A stretch of DNA of 64,000 bases from NCBI RefSeq assembly GCF_052113705.1, contig NZ_JBGQOG010000011.1:69154-133153 (forward strand), in the 5' to 3' direction. Each line of letters opens with the position of its first letter. Position 1 is the stretch's first letter. This DNA is from JBGQOG01 sp052113705. Lineage in GTDB: Bacteria > Pseudomonadota > Alphaproteobacteria > Rhodobacterales > Rhodobacteraceae. A program made the position numbers and the translations under genes. Of the stretch, positions 42,749 to 51,056 are shown piece by piece. The notes beneath the pieces are model-generated. The model searched no databases, was not told the origin of the DNA, and saw only the letters and a list, made by a program, of their open reading frames with translations.

Positions 42749-43441
42749 ATGCTATTTGGGTACGAATGGGACATCTCGAGCCCCGGGGCCTTCGCGCTTT
42801 CGATCCTGCCGATCCTGCTGCGCGGGCTCTGGGTGACGGTGCAGGCAACGCTTCTGGGCTTTGTGGTGGCGCTGATCCTCGGGCTGGTGCTGGCGCTGCT
42901 CAAGGCCGCGCCGCTGCGCCTCATCCGCTGGCCTGCCGGGGTGATCACCGAGTTTCTGCGGGACACGCCGCTGCTCGCCCAGCTTTTCTTTCTCTACTAC
43001 GTCCTGCCCGATTACGGGATCATCCTGCCCGCCTTCATGACGGGTGCGCTGGCTTTGGGGCTGCAATACAGCGCCTATACCTCCGAGGTCTACCGCGCCG
43101 GGCTGGAGGCGGTGGCGCGCGGCCAGCGCGAAGCGGCGCGGGCGCTGAACCTGACCGCCGCGCGGAATTTCACCCATGTCATCCTGCCCCAGGCGCTGCC
43201 CCGCATCGTGCCTGCCTTGGGCAATTATCTGGTCTCGATCATGAAAGACGTGCCGGTCCTGTCGGTGGTGACGGTACTGGAGATGCTGAATGTCGCCCGG
43301 ATCATCGGCGACCGCACCTTCAACTATCTGATCCCACTCTCGATGGTGGGCGGCCTCTATCTGATCATGACCCTTATCGCCTCGGCCGGGGTGCGCGCGC
43401 TTGACCGCCACCTGCCGCAACACGGAGTGCCGCTGAAATGA
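42749..43441 (+). CDS. ehuD: Ectoine/hydroxyectoine ABC transporter permease EhuD
   Basis: The 230-residue second permease subunit has the same HisM fold: LLRGLWVTVQATLLGFVVAL, ITEFLRDTPLLAQLFFLYYV, and the EAA loop QREAARALNLTAARNFTHVI and LPQALPRIVPALGN. It forms a heterodimeric channel with EhuC. It starts 4 nt after ehuC, with GGAGG as ribosome site inside the end of ehuC, and overlaps ehuA by 4 nt (ATGA). Confidence 0.93.
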   Translation: MLFGYEWDISSPGAFALSILPILLRGLWVTVQATLLGFVVALILGLVLALLKAAPLRLIRWPAGVITEFLRDTPLLAQLFFLYYVLPDYGIILPAFMTGALALGLQYSAYTSEVYRAGLEAVARGQREAARALNLTAARNFTHVILPQALPRIVPALGNYLVSIMKDVPVLSVVTVLEMLNVARIIGDRTFNYLIPLSMVGGLYLIMTLIASAGVRALDRHLPQHGVPLK

Positions 43442-44253
43442 GCAATCCCGTCGCTGACACTGCGAACACCACCCAGAACGCCAAACCGATTGTGAAATTC
43501 GACAAGGTCGTCAAACGCTTCGGCGATCACACCGTCCTTGACCAGCTGAGCTTTGAGGTGATGCCCGGCGAAAAGGTCTCGATCATCGGGCCGTCGGGGT
43601 CCGGCAAATCCACGGTCCTGCGCATCCTGATGACCCTGGAGGGGATCGAGGGCGGCGTCGTCTATGTCGGGGGAGAGCCTTTGTGGCATGAACCTGACGG
43701 GCCGGGTCTTAAACCCGCCTCGGAGGCGCATTTGCGCCGCATGCGCGGGCAGTTGGGGATGGTCTTCCAGTCCTTCAACCTCTTCCCGCATATGAGTGTG
43801 GTGCGCAACATCACCGAAGCGCCGGTGCAGGTGCTGGGGCTGAGCCGCGCCGAGGCCCGCGCGCGCGCGCTCGACCTGTTGGAGCTGGTGGGTCTGAGCG
43901 ATCACGCCGAGAAATTCCCGCATCAGCTGTCGGGCGGGCAACAACAGCGCGTGGGGATTGCCCGGGCGCTGGCGATGCGCCCCAGCATCCTGCTGTTTGA
44001 TGAACCCACCTCGGCGCTGGACCCCGAGCTGGTGGGCGAAGTGCTGACGGTGATCGGCCAACTCGCGGCGGAACATGATCTGACGATGCTGCTGGTGACG
44101 CATGAGATGCGCTTTGCCCGCGAGATTTCGGACCGTGTTCTGTTCTTCGATCAGGGCCAGATCTGTGAATCGGGTCCGCCGGAGGAACTCTTCACCGATC
44201 CACAGGAGGAACGGACGCGGGAGTTTCTGAAAACGGTGCTCGCCGCAAACTGA
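43438..44253 (+). CDS. ehuA: Ectoine/hydroxyectoine ABC transporter ATP-binding protein EhuA
   Basis: The 271-residue ATPase has Walker A GPSGSGKST, the Q-loop GMVFQSFNLFPHMSVVRNIT, signature LSGGQQQRVGIARALA and Walker B SILLFDEPTSALDPELV, followed by LVTHEMRFAREISDRV. This is the polar amino acid (GlnQ/HisP) type. It completes the EhuBCDA importer. In Sinorhizobium the ATPase gene comes first (ehuABCD); here it is last, and the whole set follows the biosynthetic genes. Confidence 0.95.
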   Translation: MSNPVADTANTTQNAKPIVKFDKVVKRFGDHTVLDQLSFEVMPGEKVSIIGPSGSGKSTVLRILMTLEGIEGGVVYVGGEPLWHEPDGPGLKPASEAHLRRMRGQLGMVFQSFNLFPHMSVVRNITEAPVQVLGLSRAEARARALDLLELVGLSDHAEKFPHQLSGGQQQRVGIARALAMRPSILLFDEPTSALDPELVGEVLTVIGQLAAEHDLTMLLVTHEMRFAREISDRVLFFDQGQICESGPPEELFTDPQEERTREFLKTVLAAN

Positions 44254-44262
44254 ACGCGCAGG

Positions 44263-44277
44263 CCGCCATCCTGGCGG
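44263..44277 (+). terminator. Short hairpin after ehuA
   Basis: CCGCCA and TGGCGG flank a 3-base loop 10 bp after the ehuA stop. It may mark the end of the ect-ehu transcript; the stem is short and no T-run follows. Confidence 0.35.
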
Positions 44278-44370
44278 TGGCGCGCGGGTCCTGCGCCCTG
44301 ACCGCCGCCGCGTCCCCCGGGGGAGGGGGGCATCCGACCGGCGTGATGACGCGCCGCAGGATGCGCTTGT

Positions 44371-45114
44371 TCAGCCGGTCGGTTCGCACTCGGCGCAGAT
44401 CTCTCCGGCCTCGGATTGCGCGTCGAGCCTCTCCGCCTCTGCTGCCGTAACCGGATGGAAACGCAGGCTGTCACCTGCGCGGAACACGAAAGGCTCGGCG
44501 CGTCGGGGATCAAAACTGCGCAAGGGTGTCCGGCCCAGAAAACGCCAGCCACTCGGCCCCGCAAGCGCCCCCACACTGGCCTGCGCACCGCCGATGGAGA
44601 TGCCGCCCGCCGGGGTCATCTGCCGCGGCACCGCAAGGCGCGGGGTGTGCAGCAGCTCCGGCAGGCCGCCGAGATAGGTGTACCCGGGGGCAAATCCGAT
44701 CATATAGACCCGGTATTCCACCGAGGCATGCAGCGCGATCAGCGCCGCGGGTGTCAGCCCTTTCATCGCGGCCAGCTCATCAAGGTCAAGACCCGCCGCC
44801 GCACCGTAAAGCACGGGCACATGCCACCGCCGAGGCTGGTGCTGGCCGGGCTGCAGCCGCGTGAGCATCGCGGTCAGTTCCGCCTGCAGTGCCGCACCGC
44901 GGATGCGGCCGGGGTCATAGCACACCATCACCGAACGGTAGGTGGGCACCCATTCTGTGACGCCATCGGGGGGGGCCTGCGTCAGCAATTGATCCAGCGC
45001 AACCACCTGATCGTGAAGGCTTTCCGAGATCTGAATACCAAATTCAACCACCAGAGCGCTGTCTCCGGCGGGCAGGATGCGCGGCATGCCGGCGGCAGAG
45101 AGGGCAGGTGGCAT
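44371..45114 (-). CDS. pxpB: 5-oxoprolinase subunit B (PxpB/KipI)
   Basis: The 247-residue protein shows the KipI/PxpB pattern: LPAGDSALVVEFGIQISESL, the central VEYRVYMIGFAPGYTYLGGL and the conserved PAGGISIGGAQASV. With PxpA and PxpC it forms the ATP-dependent prokaryotic 5-oxoprolinase, which returns pyroglutamate to glutamate; in Bacillus KipI also inhibits kinase KinA. Its partner pxpC is not adjacent but 1.4 kb upstream, separated by a dehydrogenase gene, and no pxpA (LamB/YcsF) gene is in the window. An AAGGA precedes the ATG at 45114. Confidence 0.9.
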   Translation of the reverse strand: MPPALSAAGMPRILPAGDSALVVEFGIQISESLHDQVVALDQLLTQAPPDGVTEWVPTYRSVMVCYDPGRIRGAALQAELTAMLTRLQPGQHQPRRWHVPVLYGAAAGLDLDELAAMKGLTPAALIALHASVEYRVYMIGFAPGYTYLGGLPELLHTPRLAVPRQMTPAGGISIGGAQASVGALAGPSGWRFLGRTPLRSFDPRRAEPFVFRAGDSLRFHPVTAAEAERLDAQSEAGEICAECEPTG

Positions 45115-45211
45115 GACGGTTCCTTGTGGCAGGGAATGCTCTTTGGGTGAGGAAGGCAGGGACAGGGTACACGCCGCGGCAGAGGGCGCAAGGGGCCGGT
45201 GGCGGAAGCTG

Positions 45212-45250
45212 CCCCGGATGGCGGCCCCGGATGGCGGCCCCGGACGGCGG
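45212..45250. repeat. 13-bp tandem repeat, three copies
   Basis: CCCCGGATGGCGG is repeated at 45212, 45225 and 45238 (the third copy with one change). It lies in the 182-bp leader between the dehydrogenase stop and pxpB start on the minus strand. It could form G-rich structure in the transcript or simply reflect slippage. Confidence 0.7.
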
Positions 45251-45296
45251 ACCCTTGGGGCGCATCAGGGTTCTGCCGGGCAAAAAGCCATGTCGC

Positions 45297-46259
45297 TCAC
45301 GCCGATGTGGCCTGTCCGGGCCAGCCCGGCGGGCTGTTGAGGGCGGTTTCGGGGATCTGCCCCGCCAGGGCGGTCAGCACATGGCCCACGCTGCCCAGAG
45401 CAACCCGCGACAGAGCCTCACGCGTGGCGCCGCCCTGATGCGGGGTGAAGATCACCTGCGCAAAGGCGGCCAGCGGACCCTGCGGCGCCTCCGGAGAGTA
45501 GACATCGAGCGCTGCGGCCGCGATCTGACCGTTTGCGAGGGCGGCGGCCAGGGCCGCCTCGTCAACCAGCCCGGCGCGGGCGGTGTTGACGAGGATTGCC
45601 CCCGGTTTGCAGGCAGAGAGCGCCGCCGCGCCGATCAGGCCCCGCGTTTGCGGGCGCAACGGCGTGTGCAGCGAAATCAGGTCGGCTTTTGCCAGACCCT
45701 GCGTGAGATCGGTGACCCGCTCGTAGCCCTCGACCAAGGGCGCATGGGGCGAGTAGATCAGCACGCGCATGCCGAAAGCGTCGCGCAGGATGCGCCCCAG
45801 ACCGGCACCAATCGTGCCCCAGCCGACGATCAACGCGGTCTTGCCGGACAGTTCAAAGGTCGGAAAGGCTTCACGGAATCCGTGTTGCCCGGCGCGGACC
45901 GCGCGGTCGCCTGCCGGGATCCGCCGGGCCGCCGCAAGCGCCAGACCCAGCGCCAGTTCCACCACCGAGCGGGCATTCGCCCCCGGCGTGTTGCACACGA
46001 GAACCCCCTGGCGTGTTGCGGCCTCCTTATCCACGGCATCATGGCCCGCGCCATGCACGACCACCACCCGCAAACGTTTGCCCGCGGCAATCGCGGCCGC
46101 CGACAGCCCGGCATCGCGGGTGATCACCGCCTCGCACGCGCCGATGCGCGGCAGGATGCTGGCGTCCGTGGGGTCGGGGCAGAGTACCGCCTCAACGCCA
46201 TTGGCACGCAGCAGGGCAAGTCCATCGGCGTGAACCGGCTGAACGATCAGACATTTCAT
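45297..46259 (-). CDS. D-isomer specific 2-hydroxyacid dehydrogenase
   Basis: A 320-residue enzyme of the phosphoglycerate/hydroxypyruvate dehydrogenase family. It has the NAD motif ALIVGWGTIGAGLGRIL (about 143-159), DLISLHTPLRPQTRGLIGA, the substrate arginine in ILVNTARAGLVDEAALAAAL, ALDVYSPEAP with the catalytic acid, and the histidine in IFTPHQGGATREAL. It reduces a 2-keto acid or oxidises a D-2-hydroxyacid. It sits inside the 5-oxoprolinase gene group; whether the substrate is related is unknown. Its ATG overlaps the TGA of a small upstream ORF in ATGA. Confidence 0.9.
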   Translation of the reverse strand: MKCLIVQPVHADGLALLRANGVEAVLCPDPTDASILPRIGACEAVITRDAGLSAAAIAAGKRLRVVVVHGAGHDAVDKEAATRQGVLVCNTPGANARSVVELALGLALAAARRIPAGDRAVRAGQHGFREAFPTFELSGKTALIVGWGTIGAGLGRILRDAFGMRVLIYSPHAPLVEGYERVTDLTQGLAKADLISLHTPLRPQTRGLIGAAALSACKPGAILVNTARAGLVDEAALAAALANGQIAAAALDVYSPEAPQGPLAAFAQVIFTPHQGGATREALSRVALGSVGHVLTALAGQIPETALNSPPGWPGQATSA

Positions 46260-46552
46260 TCCCGGATGCTCCGCTTTGGTGATCTGTCTGCGGCCCGGGG
46301 ATTGCCGGGCTGACAGGACGCAATCCTGAGGTGGGAGGAGGTGGAGTTGCGCGCCATCATCCGCTGTGGTTCCCGTTGCCGGAGCCCCAGCCGCAGGGCT
46401 CCCGGTCGCATCGCCCTCAGCCTTAGCGGCCGTAACCGCGCCGGGCGCAGCCCCAATGCCCGCGGACAGGCACGGTTGGGTTGCCCCGGGTGTTCACGGG
46501 GCGGTGGGTCAATGTGGAATGCGTGGCGACGGGCTTGCAGCTCTGTGCTCAT
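46256..46552 (-). CDS. Small Arg-rich ORF coupled at both ends (hypothetical, doubtful)
   Basis: This 98-codon frame exactly fills the gap between pxpC and the dehydrogenase. Its ATG overlaps the pxpC stop by 4 nt and its TGA overlaps the dehydrogenase ATG by 4 nt, both as ATGA. Such double coupling is the normal signature of an operon gene and is unlikely by chance. Against it, the translation is rich in Arg, Pro and Leu, with a repetitive LRPARLRPLRLRAMRPGALR stretch and no recognisable domain. It could be a decayed gene or an unusual small basic protein. Confidence 0.35.
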   Translation of the reverse strand: MSTELQARRHAFHIDPPPREHPGQPNRACPRALGLRPARLRPLRLRAMRPGALRLGLRQREPQRMMARNSTSSHLRIASCQPGNPRAADRSPKRSIRE

Positions 46553-47652
46553 GGTGCGGCTTCCGGACGGGCGCGCGCAGTGGCCGCATCGTCGGGAGGG
46601 GCGTCGAGATCGGCCAGAGATGCCGCAAAGGCCCTGCGTTGTGCGATCAGCATGTCCTCCGCGACGGCGGCGCTGATCGCGCGAAACCGGAAATGCGCGC
46701 CTGCAGGCATCTGCGCCAGACGCGGCAGATCAACCGTCGCCACCGTGGCGATTTTGGGATAGCCGCCGGTGGTTTGCCGATCCGCCATCAGGACCATCGG
46801 CTGTCCCGATCCGGGCACCTGAACCGACCCGGCCACCGTGCCGTCTGAAATGATGTCATGGCCCCGCGCCGCGGGCAGGGCGGGCCCTTCGAGCACCATG
46901 GCCATGCGGTCCCGCTTTTGCCCCACCCGATAGGGAGAGCGCAGCAGCCGCGCGACAATCTCGGGCGCGAAATGGTCCGCCTGCGGGCCGAGAACGATAT
47001 GAATGGGCCCGCTCCGTCCGCGCCAGGGACGGTGCAATCGTCTGTTGCAGGCAGGGTCGTGCACCTGCGTGGTCTGCGGTGCATCTGCGCGCCGCCAAAG
47101 ATCCGGTGCGGTGCCCGTGGCGTCCTGCGGTCCCGGCTCTTGCGGCTCCTGTCCCTTCGGCGCGGCGCCGCGCAGGCCAAGCGGCACAGCATCGCCCTCC
47201 GTGAGGACCCGCCCGTCAACCCCGCCAAGGCGCGTCCGCAGATGGGTCGCGCGCGCGCCCAGAACCTCGGGCGTGTCAAACCCGCCCGAGACGGCAAGAT
47301 AGCCCCAGACCGTTTCCCGCATCGCCCCGATGCTCAACACCTCGCCCGCGCGGATCAGATGGCTTTGCCAGGGCGCGACCGGGCGCCCGGCGATCAGCAT
47401 CTCTGTCACCGCGCCGCAGACGGCGATGCAGCGGTCGTCGTCAAAGCGAAGCGTGCCGCCGACATGGGCAAATTCCACCGCCGCCGCCGTCAGCGGATTG
47501 CCCACCAGCGCATTGGCCATCTGCAGCGCCTGCGGGTCCATGGCACCCGATCCCGAGACCCCAAAGCGCAGGAGGCCCTGCCGCCCGGCATCCTGCACCG
47601 TCATCATCAAGCCGGCCCGCAAGATATGCGCATGCTCTGTGGACCGGATCAC
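46549..47652 (-). CDS. pxpC: 5-oxoprolinase subunit C (PxpC/KipA, biotin-dependent carboxyltransferase-like)
   Basis: The 367-residue protein has the KipA/AHS2 pattern: LRAGLMMTVQDAGRQGLLRF, GVSGSGAMDPQALQMANALV, LAVSGGFDTPEVLGARATHL, SDGTVAGSVQVPGSGQPMVL and MADRQTTGGYPKIATVATVD. Between about residues 165 and 215 there is a Pro/Gln/Arg-rich insertion that splits the usual middle region and makes the protein longer than typical (about 310-340). It should act with PxpB encoded 1.4 kb downstream. It is the first gene of this leftward group. Confidence 0.9.
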   Translation of the reverse strand: MIRSTEHAHILRAGLMMTVQDAGRQGLLRFGVSGSGAMDPQALQMANALVGNPLTAAAVEFAHVGGTLRFDDDRCIAVCGAVTEMLIAGRPVAPWQSHLIRAGEVLSIGAMRETVWGYLAVSGGFDTPEVLGARATHLRTRLGGVDGRVLTEGDAVPLGLRGAAPKGQEPQEPGPQDATGTAPDLWRRADAPQTTQVHDPACNRRLHRPWRGRSGPIHIVLGPQADHFAPEIVARLLRSPYRVGQKRDRMAMVLEGPALPAARGHDIISDGTVAGSVQVPGSGQPMVLMADRQTTGGYPKIATVATVDLPRLAQMPAGAHFRFRAISAAVAEDMLIAQRRAFAASLADLDAPPDDAATARARPEAAP

Positions 47653-48128
47653 GGTTTTCTGCCCTCAGCCCGCAGCCCAAAGGGGGAAAGGCGGCGGTTC
47701 CCCGCCCGGCTGCACCGGCGGGCGGGGGCATGGCGCAGCCATCCGGCTCTGCCGCCCGGCCAGCGGGGGCGCCCTGCAGGGCACAGTGCGGGCCCGCCGT
47801 CGCGCGCGGTGACGGCGGCCGCGGGCGGCGGGGTCTTGGTCCGGGTCTTGGCGGGCGTGATGGGTCGCATGGGGTCTCCGTCAGGGCGCAAGCGGCATCG
47901 GCACCGCCACGTCGCGCGGCCCTATTGAACGGGATGCCACCGGAAAAGCCAATGGCTCTCCGAAACGGCTTCGGTGAAATCCCTGCACCGCACACTGACC
48001 ACCCGCGCCGGGGCAGCGGGCGGCCACGCGGACCGCCGGACGGCAGGCCAGTGCCGCGGCGGACAAAATCTGCTTTTTCTTTGCCTCCGGGACGGATAGC
48101 CAGACAAGAGCAATGCGGGAGGTTCGCG
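47653..48128 (+). other. 476-bp intergenic region between pxpC and a VOC gene (divergent)
   Basis: It holds the promoters of two divergent genes. Open frames here are GC-driven and Pro/Gly/Arg-rich. The end near 48070-48110 is less GC-rich and could contain the promoter of the VOC gene. I see no gene or clear operator. Confidence 0.5.
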
Positions 48129-48542
48129 ATGAAATCTGTCTTCCATCTGGCGCTACATGTCACCGATCTGGAAAGCACCCGGACGTTTTACCGGGATGTT
48201 CTGGGCTGTGAAGAAGGCCGCTCCACCGAAACCTGGGTCGATTTCGACTTTTTCGGGCATCAGTTGTCCCTGCATCTGGGCAAGCCGTTTGACACCACGC
48301 GCAGCGGCAAGGTGGGAGACCATATGGTGATGATGCCGCATATGGGCGCGGTCCTGCGGCTGTCGGATTGGCTGGACCTCTCGGCGCGGCTGGTCGCCCG
48401 CGGCGTCGAGTTTGACATTCCGCCGGTGGTCCGCTTTGCCGGGGAACCGGGCGAACAGCGCACGATGTTTTTCTTTGACCCCTCTGGAAATCCGATTGAA
48501 ATCAAAGGTTTCGCAGATTTCGATCAGCTGTTCGCGAAATAG
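48129..48542 (+). CDS. VOC (glyoxalase/bleomycin resistance) family protein
   Basis: A 137-residue single vicinal-oxygen-chelate protein: FHLALHVTDLESTRTFYRDV near the start, DFDFFGHQLSLHLG, and FFFDPSGNPIEIKGF at the end. Candidate metal ligands are the first-strand His (LALHV), His in FGHQLSLH and the late glutamate (IEIK). Similar small proteins are often annotated as extradiol-dioxygenase-like, but one domain alone does not define a reaction. The ATG at 48129 has GGGAGG 6 nt upstream. It appears monocistronic. Confidence 0.85.
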   Translation: MKSVFHLALHVTDLESTRTFYRDVLGCEEGRSTETWVDFDFFGHQLSLHLGKPFDTTRSGKVGDHMVMMPHMGAVLRLSDWLDLSARLVARGVEFDIPPVVRFAGEPGEQRTMFFFDPSGNPIEIKGFADFDQLFAK

Positions 48543-48672
48543 GCGCAACAGGCACGGGCGGTCCCTTCGCGGGCCGCCCTCTGGTCGTGTGGTCAACGGG
48601 CAGGCCGCCGTGCCGCACAGATCCTGCAATGGGGGCGACGCAGGGGGCTCCCCCGCGTCGCCCCGTCATGGG

Positions 48673-48837
48673 TCAGATGCGGCCCAACACCATCAGGACA
48701 AGCACGATGATCAGCACCGTGCCCAGCAGGCCCACCCCGGTATGGCCAAATCCATAGCCATAGCCCCCAAAGCGTCCGCTGAACCCGCCCAGAAGGGCGA
48801 CAATCAGCAAAATCAACAGCAAAAGTCCAAGTGACAT
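48673..48837 (-). CDS. DUF3309 family small membrane protein
   Basis: The 54-residue peptide is two hydrophobic helices (SLGLLLLILLIVALLGG and GLLGTVLIIVLVLMVLG) joined by a glycine/tyrosine-rich hinge GRFGGYGYGFGHTGV and ending GRI. This is the DUF3309 pattern seen in many proteobacteria; function is unknown. The ATG at 48837 has GGAG 8 nt upstream. Longer frames read through non-coding upstream sequence and are not supported. Confidence 0.85.
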   Translation of the reverse strand: MSLGLLLLILLIVALLGGFSGRFGGYGYGFGHTGVGLLGTVLIIVLVLMVLGRI

Positions 48838-50003
48838 AGATCCGGCTCCAATTTTTCGGGGATGCACAGGGGCATTTCCCTTGAGGTGAATGGTGACCAT
48901 CGGCTTGCCGCCGCGGTGACCGCGGCGATCCGATTGGCCCTGGGCGCATGCCCGCGGTGGATATCGTCTGCGAGAGAAGCTTCGTTCTTGCGCCTGAGGC
49001 CGAGCGGCGGCGCAGAGGTCTGAAGCGCAAGTGTGATGTGTCTTTCGCAGATCAAACGCGCGCGGGCGGGGAATGTTCCGCGCCATGGGCGTCAATGGGT
49101 TTTGGCCCCTGGCGTGTGCGGATCCCGCGCGTGCCGGTGACATTGCCGCGCGGACCCCAGGCCCGCAGCCAATGACCGGTCACGGGATGGCTGCGCCTGC
49201 ATCGCGATCCGGCGAAGGATTGGCCCGGGAATGGCCTGCGCGGGGCACGCGGTCCTGTGAGATGAAGCGTCGGCGGCTTTCAGGGTTTGGCCGCGTCGGG
49301 ACCGGCGAACCTCGGTTCCCGCTCTTACGGTCAGGAATCCAGGGCGGTCAGGAAGCCAGTGCGGTCAGGTTTTCCCTGCGGTCGTGAACCGCAGGGGATT
49401 GGCCTCGCATCAGCCGGTGCCCAAGCCCCGACCCCCGGTGCCCATCTCCAAACCCAGCCGCAGGGGCGCGCCTTGCGGTGCATCAGCCCTGTTGCGGCAC
49501 TTGGCTGCCTGAACCACCTGAGCCGCGCGCTCTGGCGGGCGGGGGGTCGGCTTGCAACCGCCGATGTCTGCCGGTGGGTTGCATGTGGCAAGCGCGGCGG
49601 CGGTCGGCGCGGCGCCCCGAAATGACCGAATGGTGGCAGCCTCTGAAAGCCCGGCCCGCCTTCTCGCGGACGGTGGAACCCCGGAGTGAAACGGAGAGGT
49701 CGGCGGCCATGGCCAATGCCGGGCGCGAGGGCCTTATGCGGGATCCGGCCTTTGCTGCCTATCTCCAGACGCCACCTTCGGGGGCGGGGGCAAGATGCGT
49801 GCAAAAGGTACTTGCGCGCACCGCCGCGACCAAAGCGGCGGCTTTCGCGCGCCTCACGGCGATGTGCTCACATTTTCCCCTGTGTTTTGGGCTAGTGTGC
49901 GGGCCAGCCGGAACCGGGCGCGCGCGCCCCGCGTTTTGGACAGTACCAGACCCGGTCCGCCCCGGGCGCGCGTTCTGACCCCCTTGGCGGCAAAGGAGCT
50001 TTT
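48838..50003 (+). other. 1.17-kb region without recognisable genes
   Basis: Between the DUF3309 gene and the polyketide synthase, several frames of 60-166 codons overlap each other on both strands. All are Arg/Pro/Ala-rich, none has a recognisable domain with ribosome binding site. The base composition is even richer in GC than the flanking genes. A 17-bp tandem repeat is at 49328-49395. The last 150 bp should contain the polyketide synthase promoter, and the stretch near 49865-49905 is locally T-rich. Confidence 0.5.
49328..49395. repeat. 17-bp tandem repeat, four diverging copies
   Basis: Units begin CGGTCAGGAATCCAGGG, CGGTCAGGAAGCCAGTG, CGGTCAGGTTTTCCCTG and CGGTCGTGAACCGCAGG at 49328, 49345, 49362 and 49379. 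The first 8 bases are constant in three copies. The period is regular, so it is a true short tandem array in non-coding DNA. Confidence 0.7.
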
Positions 50004-51056
50004 GTGGCGCATCCTGTCAAATTGCTTTCCGTCAGCACGGCGGTTCCCGTCCACATGATCACCCAACGCGAAGCGGCGCAGGTGGCGCATGAGAGCTTTT
50101 CGGCGCGGTTCGATGATTTCGAGCGTCTGGTGAAAGTGTTTGAAAGCTCGGGCATTCTGCGCCGCCATCTGGTGCAGCCGCTGGATTGGTATCTCAAACC
50201 TTTGGGCTGGTCGGAACGCAATGCCGCCTATCTCGAGGGCGCAACCGCGCTTTTCACCGATGCGGCCGCCAAGGCGCTGGCGGCGGCCGGGGTGACGGGG
50301 GATGCGGTGGACACAGTGGTCACCATTTCCTCAACGGGGCTGGCGACACCGGCGCTGGATGCCCGCGCGGCCGAGACGCTGGGGTTTCGCAGCGATGTTG
50401 AGCGGGTGCCGGTGTTTGGGCTTGGCTGTGCGGGCGGCGTGTCAGGGATGAGCCTGGGCGCGCGTCTGGCGCAGGCCCGGCCCGGCAGCACGGTCCTCGT
50501 TGTGGCGGTTGAGCTTTGCTCGGTCGCTTTCCGCATGGACAAGCTGACCAAGGAGAACATCGTTGCCACCGCCCTTTTTGCCGATGGCGCCGCCGCCTGT
50601 GTGCTGCGGGCGGGCGAGGGCGGGCTGGCCCGCGTTGAGATGTCCGGCCAGCACACTTGGCCCGGCACCCTCGACATCATGGGCTGGGATGTGGATGACA
50701 TCGGCCTTGGCGTGATCTTTGACCGCGCGATCCCGCCCTTTGCCGAAGCCAATATCGCGCCTGCGATTGCGGGTATTCTGGCGCGCGGCGGGTTGAAGCT
50801 GACGGATATCGACCGTTTCGCCTGCCATCCGGGCGGCGCGAAAGTCATCACCGCGCTGGAGCGGGCGCTGACGCTGGAGCAGGGCGCGCTTGATCATGAG
50901 CGCGCGGTGCTGGCGGATTTCGGGAACATGTCGGCCCCCACGGCGCTTTTCGTGCTGGACCGCGTCATCCGGTCCGGCCTGCCGCCCCGCACCCTGTTGA
51001 CCGCGATGGGGCCGGGCTTTACCGCCAGCTGCGTCTCGCTGCAGGTGGCCGCATGA
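50004..51056 (+). CDS. Type III polyketide synthase (chalcone/stilbene synthase-like)
   Basis: This 350-residue thiolase-fold enzyme has the complete type III catalytic triad: C142 in VFGLGCAGGVSG, H275 in FACHPGGAKVI and N308 in FGNMSAPTALF. Such enzymes extend an acyl-CoA starter with malonyl-CoA and cyclise the product to alkylresorcinols, alkylpyrones or similar. The start is GTG at 50004 with AAAGGAG upstream. It overlaps the methyltransferase gene by 4 nt, an arrangement known from srsA-srsB and bpsA-bpsB type loci, where the methyltransferase O-methylates the phenolic lipid or pyrone. A DHA2 exporter follows. Confidence 0.93.
   Translation: MAHPVKLLSVSTAVPVHMITQREAAQVAHESFSARFDDFERLVKVFESSGILRRHLVQPLDWYLKPLGWSERNAAYLEGATALFTDAAAKALAAAGVTGDAVDTVVTISSTGLATPALDARAAETLGFRSDVERVPVFGLGCAGGVSGMSLGARLAQARPGSTVLVVAVELCSVAFRMDKLTKENIVATALFADGAAACVLRAGEGGLARVEMSGQHTWPGTLDIMGWDVDDIGLGVIFDRAIPPFAEANIAPAIAGILARGGLKLTDIDRFACHPGGAKVITALERALTLEQGALDHERAVLADFGNMSAPTALFVLDRVIRSGLPPRTLLTAMGPGFTASCVSLQVAA

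Noticed and set aside
49478..49978. 166-codon frame before the polyketide synthase
   Set aside because: No ribosome binding site, no domain, Arg/Pro/Ala-rich, and overlapped by equally long frames on the other strand.
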